Shown here: piece by piece, positions 53,215 to 64,000 of the stretch | How the letters are laid out: the number at the start of each line of letters is the position of its first letter | How positions within the stretch are numbered: the stretch's first letter is position 1 | From: Hydnum rufescens UP504 | Taxonomy: Eukaryota; Basidiomycota; Agaricomycetes; Cantharellales; Hydnaceae | Reading direction: 5' to 3' | Assembly: GCA_014904985.1 (NCBI GenBank) | Contig: MU129028.1 | Span: 1-64,000, forward strand | Length of the DNA stretch: 64,000 bases | Made by a program: the position numbers and the translations under genes | The notes under the pieces: generated by a model | Told to the model about the DNA's origin: nothing | The model's database searches: none | Seen by the model: the letters and a program-made list of their open reading frames with translations, nothing else

Positions 53215-53950
53215 ATGTCGAACTTTGAGAGCTCGGCGTCCATGGCACCGGTGCCCCTTCTCCCATCAGTTTCTGGTCTTCGAAAGACAACCCGCCCCAT
53301 CTCTTACCCCTCTCCACTCATTCTGGCAGAGGAACGTTTTTCCCTCGATCTTGTCCCCCTATGTGACGATGACGACGAAGAAACTGGCTGTGAAGACACG
53401 GTCAGCGTAACAGTCCATCTTGGCATCCTATCCTCCCTCCATCATCTCCTGCGCCGCGTCTCCAAACGAATAAAAAGCAAGCGAGCTATTACGAGCCATA
53501 TTTCTCCTCCGCAGCCATCTTCGCATTGTTTTTCCTCCTCATATTCGCTGTCGCCACCTTCAACAGTGCTGACTCAACCACCCTCCTTTCGGCCGCTACA
53601 ATATCCGCGCTCTTCGCCACGCCAGCAGTGTCAGCACCGACACACACATCCAGGGTGCTTATTCCTGGGGCGCACAGAACCGCCGCCCACTCGAGGAGAG
53701 ATACAGCCTGCGTGCCGCTCATGCAGCTGGTATCCATGGCCCCCTGGCGGCCTCTGGCCCTTCCCCTGTCGCCGACAACCAGGTGCATCCCGCAGTCGTA
53801 TTGTCGCCTTCTGGCATAGCTTCTGCCAAGTTCCGCGGCGCCCGCCCAATGGAAGACGGCCACAGTCCATACACTGCGATACGCCAGGATAGACACGCGC
53901 ATCCGGAGGATTTGGAGAAACTTTTCACTGGGGGGCGAGGGCGAGGGTGA
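53215..53950 (+). CDS. Ser/Pro-rich protein of unknown function
   Basis: ATG at 53215 (MSNFESSASMAPVPLLPS), then RPISYPSPLILAEERFSLDL, an acidic DDDDEE stretch and a basic patch RRVSKRIKSKRA. The C-terminal part is clear in another frame: STDTHIQGAYSWGAQNRRP, GIHGPLAASGPSPVADN, KFRGARPMEDGHSPY, ending HPEDLEKLFTGGRGRG before TGA at 53948-53950. The switch of frame lies between about 53,510 and 53,600 and may be an intron or an indel. No known domain recognised. Confidence 0.5.
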
Positions 53951-54246
53951 ATATTGTTTCACGACGCAGCCGGCAGCGCTAGCCGCTTCTTTAGAGCTTT
54001 ACAACGGAAGGTCGTGTACAACTGAAACCCTTCTCTTATTACTGTCAATCTTGTCTACCACGTTCGCTGTCTTTGCTGTATCTTCCTACCCACACCTTCA
54101 TCCAATCACACGTCCCCCTTGGCGATAATTCGAGCGCCACCTTAAATCCCTCATATCAAAGCATATGCGGCAAGGGTCGTAGAATTATTGCGATCTCACC
54201 CTGCCGTAGAGATGGGCATGTAGTATCCATAGCTCGAAGAGTATCA

Positions 54247-54765
54247 TTATGGTCGCGAGGGTGTTGAAGCACTGGCGTCTGGCTTGAGCGAAGATAGTGG
54301 CCGTGCTGATGCCCGTAGTTCCTCCGCAGCAGCTTGTTCTCCTGGTGACAGCGTGAGGAATGCTTGTTTCTTCCGGTCGAACCAGCGACGAGCCTGTGTA
54401 GATATTAGGCAACAAATGCTCGTGCGTTCAATAGACGTGCAGAATCAATGGACAAGGACGCACTGGAGAAAATACGTTCTCCTCTTCGCCCCAGTCAGCA
54501 ACGAATACCGCATAGTTAACACAAACTGGTAAAACACTGTATTAATGACAAGAATAGTACGTGCGCAGACGAGCCACCAGGCAGTGAATACGTATTCGAG
54601 AACTAAATCACACACATATACACCCATTGTGCTGACTATGCTCGAAGCACGTTGTATACGCGTCTGTGGAGGAGCCTTGTTCAGCCGTCGCAAAAACTCC
54701 ATCTGCTGCCGTCGAGAGGTCAGCCTCTCCGGTAGCCCAGAGGGCGGCAAAGGTCGATTGGACAT
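54247..54765 (-). CDS. Small protein with one likely transmembrane helix, unknown function
   Basis: ATG at 54765 (MSNRPLPPSGLPERLTSRRQ), a basic N-terminal segment, then a hydrophobic run with Trp (LVLEYVFTAWWLVCA) that fits one membrane helix. After one or more introns the end reads ARRWFDRKKQAFLTLSPGEQ and AEELRASARPLSSLKPDASA, to TAA at 54247-54249. The acceptor before ARRWF (CTACACAG) is clear, but I could not fix the donor. A small organelle membrane protein is possible; this is inference only. Confidence 0.4.
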
Positions 54766-55499
54766 AAAGAATGGGCGTTCGGTACTTTCCGGCTTCCCAC
54801 GCTTCTCTTTACTTCACTGGATCTCTCCTGTGACCAGTGTACAGTATCAGCAACAATCCCAAAAGCGATTGATGTCGAAAGTCTCCGAGGTGAATTGAGA
54901 ATGTTGGCGTCAAGCCATCCCTTGCACTGAATTCGTTATCATATGATAGGCAGGAACACCGGCCTCTATATAGAAACTGGGATCCCTTTGTACACTTGGC
55001 AATGTTGTGTTCATCCGGCGAGACGGCCTTCGATACCTCCCAGCGTCCGCTGGGGAATTGTATGCTCCGTTTCGATCGCTAGATTGGGGGCGCGTTCTTG
55101 CAATTGGTCTTATGCACAGAGGACGAAACCTGTGCGATATCTCAGAGATATTTAGCCCTGCACCATATTATGTTTTTCACTGATATCAACAATTCGTTGG
55201 GTATAGCCCTGCCTCGGAGAAGACCTGTGTTACCCCGAAGGCGGTGTGATAGATGCATACCCGAACCGTCCAGAAATCTAAAGCCTCTTTGGTGCAGAAT
55301 CGCCTGGAAACTACAGCGGTTGTTCGTCCGCCGCGACGTCCACCTTTTATTCTCATATGGATAGATACAGTACCACCCACACAGTACAGTATTACGTGGC
55401 TGCACACCTCGACCATCGGATTCATATAGTGATCTATGCTGATGAGTGCCACGTCTTTAAAATTACAAACAACCCCTTCCTCGACTGCCCAGTATCTTC

Positions 55500-55730
55500 T
55501 GAAAATATCCTACTTTCGACGATTCGCGGGCACGACTGGCTCTACAACTGGGTTGGACTACCGGTGGACAGATGGCCTCAAATGGGGCGTGTACGATGCG
55601 TTCAGCTCTCAGCCCTTACGGGGGATATGTCCCTAAATGGAACGAAGGCCTTCAAATGGGCGCACGTTTGTCACTACACGTTGGGGACACAGCCCGTCCG
55701 TACATCATTTTAAGGTTCAAAAATTTGTAG
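55500..55730 (+). CDS. 3' part of an unrecognised gene
   Basis: One frame reads FAGTTGSTTGLDYRWTDGLK, then WGVYDAFSSQ. After a one-base shift near 55,615 another reads PYGGYVPKWNEGLQMGARLS and LHVGDTARPYIILRFKNL, before TAG at 55728-55730. The internal similarity W-x2-GL-x2-G in both halves suggests a repeat. The upstream extent is unclear; nothing convincing was found between 54,900 and 55,480 apart from a TCTATATAGA box at about 54,965. Confidence 0.35.
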
Positions 55731-55897
55731 TACTATATTATCCAACCCCATGAGGCATTGACCATGTTCAGTCAGTGGATGAGTGGGGAACCACCACTTT
55801 TTTTAAGTCCTTAAGGAATTTTTGTATATGTATGCACAAGAGAGACAATCACATAGCTACAATCGGCGACAGAAAGTCCCACAAAATGAAGAGATGC

Positions 55898-58102
<2,205 letters not shown>

Positions 58103-58281
58103 GCGTTTCTGTCACTGAATAAGAATGTTTTATGCTCAATATTAGGGTTTAGTAAATTCAATTAAATGCAGCAGCGCCGGCGTTGAATGCACTTTGTTCT
58201 TATCGGCCCTTTCCGAATGTCAACTTACCTAATAAGCTTGTCGCGGTTGCGGCAAAGCCCGGCGAAACTACACCGCGAAAG
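58103..58281. promoter_or_regulatory. Bidirectional promoter interval, MYST / RFC5
   Basis: Only 179 bp separate the two divergent ATGs. It contains an AT-rich core (TTAGTAAATTCAATTAAATG, about 58148-58167) and no canonical TATA box. Shared regulation of the two genes is inferred from distance alone. Confidence 0.5.
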
Positions 58282-59974
58282 ATGTCCCTTTGGGTGGACA
58301 AGGTATTTAGCTTTTGATCGTCCAAAGGCTCTGGCTTACCGGAGTGAAAATTTAGTACAGACCGCGGACGCTCGATGCTCTTCACTATCACAAGGAGCTC
58401 TCCGAACGGCTGGCGTCTCTCGCAAGTCGCTGCATGCATATATTGTTCGCGTCTGATTAACGCGTCCTTTAGGCTGCTTCCGGAGACTTTCCCCATATGC
58501 TGTTCTACGGACCATCTGGAGGGGGGAAGAAGACGAGAATAGCGTGCACTTTACGAGAATTATTTGGCCCGGGTGTCGAAAAGGTGTGACTACTCTTATG
58601 AATCTATGGCCTCTGATAGCTTAAGCTGTTTCGGGACCCAACATAGCTTAAGATAGATCAGCGTGTATTCGAAACCCCATCAAAGCGTAAGTTAGACGTT
58701 AATATAGTCCAAAGTAACTTCCATATTGAGATAACACCCAGGTGCAGTACTCTCGAAGCCACTTCCAGCATGAAATGAACTGACCTTCGGGCTCAAAATT
58801 CGTAGCGATGTGGGTATATACGATCGAGTAGTCATTCAAGAAATTCTTAAAGAGATCGCTCAGACCCAACAAGTGGATCTCAGTGCCAAACAGCGTTTCA
58901 AAGGTGAGTACGCCCATGCGCTTGTATTGCCTTTCCGTAGTGACATCCCGAACTCTTTGGCAGTCGTAATTATTAACGAGGCCGACTCCCTTTCGCGTGA
59001 TGCACAGGCTGCTCTGCGTCGGACAATGGAGAAATATATGTCTAACATGCGGATTATTCTCTGTGCGAACAGCACATCTAAACTCATCGCGCCAATCAAG
59101 AGTCGATGTCTTCTCATGCGGGTGGCGGCACCCAGCGAGGTTGAGGTGAATATCAACGTCTTCCACTTCCATTTGGTGATACTCAACCCCCCTTTGTGGT
59201 GCAGATGGAAGCAGCCCTTCGACATGTAGCAAAGGAGGAGAAGTTTGATTTGCCAGATAATGCGTGCGAGGAGATTATCAAGGACTCTGGTGGTAATCTC
59301 CGAAAGGCCCTCCTTGTCCTGGAGGCTCTCAAGATGCAATCGTTCGTAATGATCCCCTCAGCTTCTTTGCTTCTTTTCTTCACCGTTCGGTCCTCCAGAC
59401 CCGATTTATCTCCAATATTAACATCGCGAAGCCAGATTGGGAATCCTACTGCGGCAAGGTCGCAGAATTAATCATACAAAAGCAAACACCCGACCAGGTG
59501 CAGCTTCGTACGGGGGAAGCTTTATGAACTACTATCGCACTGTATCCCCCCAACTGTCGTGCTCAAGGTGTGCTTCGATTCTCCGTGTGTCATTGCCACA
59601 GTGGTACGGTTCTGATCATTCTGTTTCTTTAATTAGCACAATGTACGGTAGACTATTGCAGACCGCGTAGTCGATATGGTAGATGAAAGTCTCAAGGGCG
59701 ATATCATGCATTGGGCGGCATTTTATGTGAGCCCCCATTTGTCTGTGTTCGTCCATTTTATCCAGGTGCTGTCCTAAATGGGATCTTTAGGAGGTCCGAA
59801 TGAGAATAGGGAGCAAAAAAATCTTTCATCTGGAAGCATGGGTCATCAAAGTCATGAGTTTGCAGAAGGTAATGAGCAAGAACGAACTTGTTATGGTATG
59901 GGTAGAACTGATGCGCATATGCCTCCCCCATGCAGCATATGTATTACGGCGTAGATTTAACAGGGTTCGAATAA
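58282..59974 (+). CDS. RFC5: Replication factor C subunit 5 (human RFC3 orthologue)
   Basis: Part of the clamp loader that places PCNA on DNA. ATG at 58282: MSLWVDK, intron, [20 protein letters not shown]; Walker A region [55 protein letters not shown]; Walker B-like [10 protein letters not shown]; the RFC box [11 protein letters not shown]; then [30 protein letters not shown]; and [18 protein letters not shown]. The last exon reads [12 protein letters not shown] with TAA at 59972-59974. GKKT with a serine-type P-loop is characteristic of this subunit. One extra G in the run 59512-59516 shifts the frame before KLYELL, and the intron after ERLASLA has an imperfect border. About ten introns. 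Confidence 0.92.
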
Positions 59975-60148
59975 GACCCTGCTGGTCTCCTTTGGGTACC
60001 CGCCTGCCCTGGGATCCGAGTTGTGTATCCATGTACTATACGCCCTTAAGCTTATATCGGATCATGAATACTCTTCATCTACTGTCGCCAAGAAATCGAG
60101 CATCTGGGAACGGTATAAGCATTCAGTAACATCTATGAAGATAGCACA

Positions 60149-61087
60149 TCATAAAATGGGTCCCACAAATTGATGCCGTTTGTCACCCATGCGTTTGCCA
60201 GCGTCGGTTTTGAGACGGTCGCGAATGTGCAACAGTTTATCATGGAAGTGCTGGATGGCGGAATTGTCCAAATCGTTGGAGGGGCCATATGTGGACGGAA
60301 CATGAAGGGGCGATTTGTCGCAGAACTATAGGCCGCGCATCGCATGATACCTGTCATCAAACGATTGCACCAATTAGTTGACTTCCCCGTGTTTTGTTTA
60401 GTTATTTGGTTTCTTTCCACTATCTTTCTTTCTTGTGGGTCAAGACGAAGGGAAACGATAGACACACCAAATGCCCCGATCGCATCGAGTCTATCCGCAT
60501 CCTGGACGCAGTGGAGCTCGACACACGTCTCATGCCACGTATCCCACCGCCCAGCGGCGCGTAATGTCTTCTCGGTCGTCCAGGACACGTTATCCACGAT
60601 CCGAGCAATGGTACGCGCTCGTCCGTCCGCTACGAGATCCAAATTTGAACCTAGCAAGGAGCGACTACTGCTGGACGAGGTCCCGTTCCCGCCCATCCTT
60701 GAGCTCTCAGTCTCACCCTCAGCGCCCGGAGGCGAGAACAAATCGAGAAGAACGAGTACGGATCGGCGGTGGCAGGTATTACACCTGCCGAAACGTATTT
60801 CTTGTCGAGCATATCATGCGCGAGCGCGGCGAGTTCGACGACGAGCAAATCTGGAACTGGATCTATCGTGCAGGCGATTGCCAACGCGGTTTTCCGCACG
60901 CGATGCACTGCAGAAAGCACAAGGTTAGCAATTGGGTGTCGTGGATAGGAGACCCCAGTAATAAGATGCAATGCAGACCGTGGTACGCGTCGTGGCTTGG
61001 GTCGTATCTCTTCATCATTTCCTCCATCTTGGCTACAACTTTGTCAAGTAAAGCCTGCTCGGCCGGGCTGGGATACGCAGTTGACAT
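60149..61087 (-). CDS. HD-domain metal-dependent phosphohydrolase
   Basis: ATG at 61087 (MSTAYPSPAEQALLDKVV). The HD signature lies in VVELAALAHDMLDKKYV, with an upstream metal His at the exon join (DAYH then VHRVRKTALAIA) and a downstream Asp in HCVQDADRLDAIGAFG. The C-terminus reads GIMRCAAYSSATNRP, then IQHFHDKLLHIRDRLKT, RMGDKRHQFVGPIL and TGA at 60149-60151. One base is missing at the run 60307-60310, after NRP. This is the YpgQ/YedJ-like type of soluble HD hydrolase; the substrate is likely a nucleotide or related phosphoester but is not determined. Four exons or more. Confidence 0.85.
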
Positions 61088-61357
61088 AATGCGAAATTTT
61101 AATGTTCTGATGTTCTGATGATGTCACGCGACTGGTCCAGGTAAAGAGACCACAACAACGGGCATGCGAGGGTATATTGAATCTAAACAAGTCGTCTACT
61201 GTTTGCGATTACACCTTCGTGAACATTTTTTACAATTGACCTGGGCATGTAACAATAAATAAGGTGAGCACTCGACACCCCGAACTCTACCAAAATGGAT
61301 GTTCCAGCAACACGCTTTCCTTGAGCTTGGCCATACGCTGCTTCTTTGTAAGTTAAT

Positions 61358-63418
61358 TTACGCTGGGACGGCACCATGCTCCAGCACTTGACCATCCCGT
61401 TCGGGGTCTACTGAGCCTTTCAGATCACGCGTCGGGGTCGTATGTTCCTGATGAGCGGACAGTTCTGTGTGCTTCAGGCGAGACAACTCTGCAACGAAAG
61501 ACGTGCCCCAATATGCAGCCGAGTACTTGGATATGTACTATATACGGCATCAAGACAACGTCCCTTCAGCATTTACGAGGGGCTGAGAGGGGTGGGATGG
61601 AATAACTCACCTTGAAAAGTTTACGTTGATTTTCTTTGCGGACCTCGGGCGACGTTGTGACGGCCTCATGGATAGCATCGGCCACCTGCTGACTGTCCCA
61701 TGGATTGACGACGATGCTACCGTTGAGACTTTGTGCGGCGCCAGCAAACTCGCTAAGAATCATCACCCCCTGCCGTTTCTGCTGGCAGGCTATGTATTCG
61801 TATGAAACCTGATCGTTTCACCACAGCAAGACCAATGAGTCTCGAGCCTAGTAAAGTTTTCACGAAAGCGGATCAACATACAAGATTCATACCATCTCGC
61901 GTACTTGAAACGAGACAGACATCGCTAATCGCATAGAGCGCGCAGAGCTCATTGAAGTCTAGACTCTTATGCATGAAATGTATTGGCATAAAGTCCACTG
62001 TACCGAATCGACCATTGATGCGTCCAACCAGCTCGTTCACGGTCGAGCGAAGGTTCTGGTACTCTTCGACGTCCTGACGTGATGGAACTGCCAGCTGGAT
62101 CAACACCACCTATACCGCAACCAAGTAAACTCGTACGTGAGGTCAATGCATAGAGAAGAGGGACCAAGTTATCGTGCACCTTGCCGATCCACTCAGGGTG
62201 TTGAGTGAGAAAGACCTCGAGGGCATGCAGTTTTTGGGGGACCCCCTTGATATAATCCAAACGATCCACACCGACGATGAGCTTGACACCGGCAAAACGT
62301 TTCTCCAGCTCTGCTATCCGCGACTGGACTACGGGTTTTTCCAGGCCCTAAACATGTCAAGAAGCGCACGTAAGCGAGCAGAGAATGATAAATATTCAAG
62401 CAATTTACTTGGACGAATTGCTCGGGGTCGATGCCGATGGGGAACGTGCCGACGTGTGCATAATGTCTGGACAGCTCGACCCCATTTGGCATTGTCGGCA
62501 AACCGAGGATGCGGGTACAGGAGGACAAGAAGTGGCGTGCGTAGTCGTATGTGTGGAAACCAATTAAATCAGAGTACAGTAGTCCAAGCAAGATCTCCCG
62601 TCGCACGGGGAGAATCCTACAACAGAACAAGGAAGCGCAATGTAGTCAGCGACCCTTGAGGCAATAAAATATAAATGATAAAAAAGATGAGAGATGGATT
62701 CCAACCGGTAAATTTCACTACTGGGGAACGGGGTATGCAGGAAAAAGCCAATCTTGATGGTGGACACGCCTTCCTCGACGAGAGGGGCCTCGTCGATCCT
62801 GTCGTCGGCGATACCTTCCATGGTGCGAGCGACCTCACCACGTGGGTAGCTGTCAGCGCCTGGGAACATCCCGCGGAGGAACATGGGAAGGAGCATAAGG
62901 TGGTAGTCCTGGACCCAGATCATGTCGCCCGTACGTGCTTGCTGGCGGACGGCTTTAGCGAAATAGAGATTTGCTTGGCGATACGCGAGCCAATTCTCTT
63001 CGTCAAAGTTCATCTCGCCAGGGTGGTAATGGAAGAGGGGCCAGAGGATGGAGTTGGAGAAGCCGTTGTAGTGTCTGTCAGCGAGGTCGTCATCGAGGTA
63101 GACGGCCTGACAGGAATACTCGTCCATGAGACGACGGTCGACAAGAGGACGATCCTTGAGAGGGATATAGAAACCAGGCCAGCCGATCCAGGTAAAATCC
63201 ATAGACTTCTTGCAGCCAGAGAGGGCGGAGACGAGGCCACCAGAGGACATCTTGAAGTGGTACTCGCCCGCCGCATCCTTGCTGATGGTGACGGGAAGGC
63301 GATTGCTGACCACAATGAGCCGTTTTGAGTCGCCAAAGTCCATAGGAGCAGTACCGGTGGCCGAGAAGACAGATCTTGGAGGAGCGGGCTGTTCTTGCTC
63401 TTGTAGTTTTGTAGACAT
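61358..63418 (-). CDS. TPS1: Trehalose-6-phosphate synthase Tps1
   Basis: GT20 enzyme making trehalose-6-phosphate from UDP-glucose and glucose-6-phosphate (stress protection, glycolytic control). ATG at 63418 (MSTKLQEQEQPAPPRSV). Motifs in order: LIVVSNRLPVTISKD, MSSGGLVSALSG, IGWPG, LWPLFHYHPGEM, WVQDYHLMLLP, GFFLHTPFPSSEIYR, DLIGFHTYDYARHF, PIGIDPEQF, IVGVDRLDYIKGVPQKLHAL, IQLAVPSRQDVEEYQNLR, CLVSSTRDGMNLV, SYEYIACQQKRQGVMILSEF, IVVNPWD. The C-terminal tail YSAAYWGTSFVAELSRLKHT ends in TAA at 61358-61360. About five introns. The frame is intact, and no phosphatase domain is present, so it is a Tps1 rather than a Tps2/Tsl1 protein. Confidence 0.95.
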
Positions 63419-63722
63419 CCTTGTGGGAGATCACGGATCACCGGCAACCGTTTGGCGCTTGATCAGCCCAAGTCTTTGAAAAATGCTACCAACACCAAGA
63501 ACGGAAACTACGTCACAATAATCGGATCCAAATTCACCCCTACACGTTCGCATCTTGTTAAAAACAAACGGAATATTGAGGGTGTGTATGGTGCATGTCA
63601 TCGCGGCAGATTCAAGAATTAAGGGGGGCGGGTGGAGCAAGATCATCTCACTAGTACCGCTAGTACAGAACGCCCGTCCCCCTCAATATGGAGGGGAACG
63701 ACATGGGAGCAACAATTGATAA
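63419..63722. other. TPS1 upstream region
   Basis: No gene seen. It contains the TPS1 promoter, and the 3' end of the partial gene at the window edge lies just beyond. Stress-response elements (CCCCT) occur at 63,536-63,541 and as AGGGG at 63,692-63,696; assignment is tentative. Confidence 0.4.
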
Positions 63723-64000
63723 CTACAGTGTACCTTCAGGTGAGGGATCGAAGTCTCCCCACTCGGGCGTCGTGTGAACGATATCAGCAATCTCGCGCAA
63801 GCAACACCCTACATGATCTTGATACATCCCAGGGTTTCTAGCGTGCAGGATTCGATAGAGTCCGAATGCTTCTTTCCAGGCATCCACGGAATCGAACGGG
63901 CGGCCGGCACAGCGCAGATGCTTTCCCAGATCGCTGAGAGCTCCCGCGAGGCTCGCACGCCAGTGGTAAGGATTTCGCGTGGCGTAAAGGCGCCGATAGA
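63723..64000 (-). CDS. TPR-like protein, C-terminal part (runs off the window)
   Basis: The minus strand is open from the right edge: YRRLYATRNPYHWRASLAGA, LSDLGKHLRCAGRPFDSVDA, WKEAFGLYRILHARNPGMY, DHVGCCLREIADIV, ending GDFDPSPEGTL with TAG at 63723-63725. The spacing A-L-x2-LG-x8-G-x4-DA-x2-EA-x4-Y matches a TPR hairpin like those in TPR1, though the sequence is diverged. Only the last 90 or so residues are in the window. Confidence 0.6.
   Translation of the reverse strand, partial: YRRLYATRNPYHWRASLAGALSDLGKHLRCAGRPFDSVDAWKEAFGLYRILHARNPGMYQDHVGCCLREIADIVHTTPEWGDFDPSPEGTL

Noticed and set aside
53489..53962. 157-residue minus-strand open frame over the Ser/Pro-rich gene
   Set aside because: The plus strand gives a more protein-like C-terminus with a sensible stop; the minus frame is arginine- and cysteine-rich in a way typical of shadows.

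Overview
This is nuclear DNA from a filamentous basidiomycete, probably an Agaricomycete. The genes are dense (one per 1.5-2 kb), each broken by many 50-75 nt GT-AG introns. The set mixes conserved eukaryotic genes (RPT6, RFC5, MND1, TPS1, an ESA1-type MYST acetyltransferase, a PP2A activator, a Maf pyrophosphatase) with families typical of mushroom-forming fungi: a DUF7918-like protein, an F-box protein, a secreted aspartic protease, TPR expansions and a lineage-specific NCYWFA family.

Layout. Two stretches, about 1-2,000 and 6,150-17,700, look very CpG-poor by eye and hold mobile or repetitive DNA: a 103-bp repeat present twice 9.2 kb apart; an array of seven intron-like double-hairpin units (6,828-8,857); a decayed Ty1/copia element (9,314-13,367); a near-perfect 2.7-kb palindrome (13,368-16,095) carrying the same intron-like unit and interrupted by a solo LTR; and a degenerate 162-bp tandem repeat. 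Between and after them lie CpG-normal gene regions. At 2,087-5,910 and 18,044-25,300 sit members of a TPR family whose N-terminal domain has been repeatedly duplicated, once as an apparently circularly permuted block.

Four reverse-strand copies of a second family (called NCYWFA here) lie at 22.6, 40.9, 43.7 and 50.1 kb. Each has an N-terminal region, a core with a His plus Asn-Cys-Trp motif, and a coiled coil. They share a TATA box, an 8-nt last exon and, in three copies, an upstream TGCAAGTC repeat. This is the expanding accessory part of the window.

From 25.3 kb on, conserved genes are interleaved: Maf, PTPA, DUF7918-like, aspartic protease, F-box, CAMKL kinase and MND1 (25.3-39.8 kb), RPT6 (46.7-48.3 kb), then MYST, RFC5, an HD-domain protein and TPS1 (55.9-63.4 kb). 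MYST and RFC5 are divergent and share a 179-bp promoter interval. No operon-like organisation is expected.

A caution: several strongly conserved genes carry one or two single-base indels, mostly in or beside homopolymers, that break an otherwise excellent reading frame. I read these as probable consensus errors, so frameshifts here should not be taken as pseudogenes without raw-read support.
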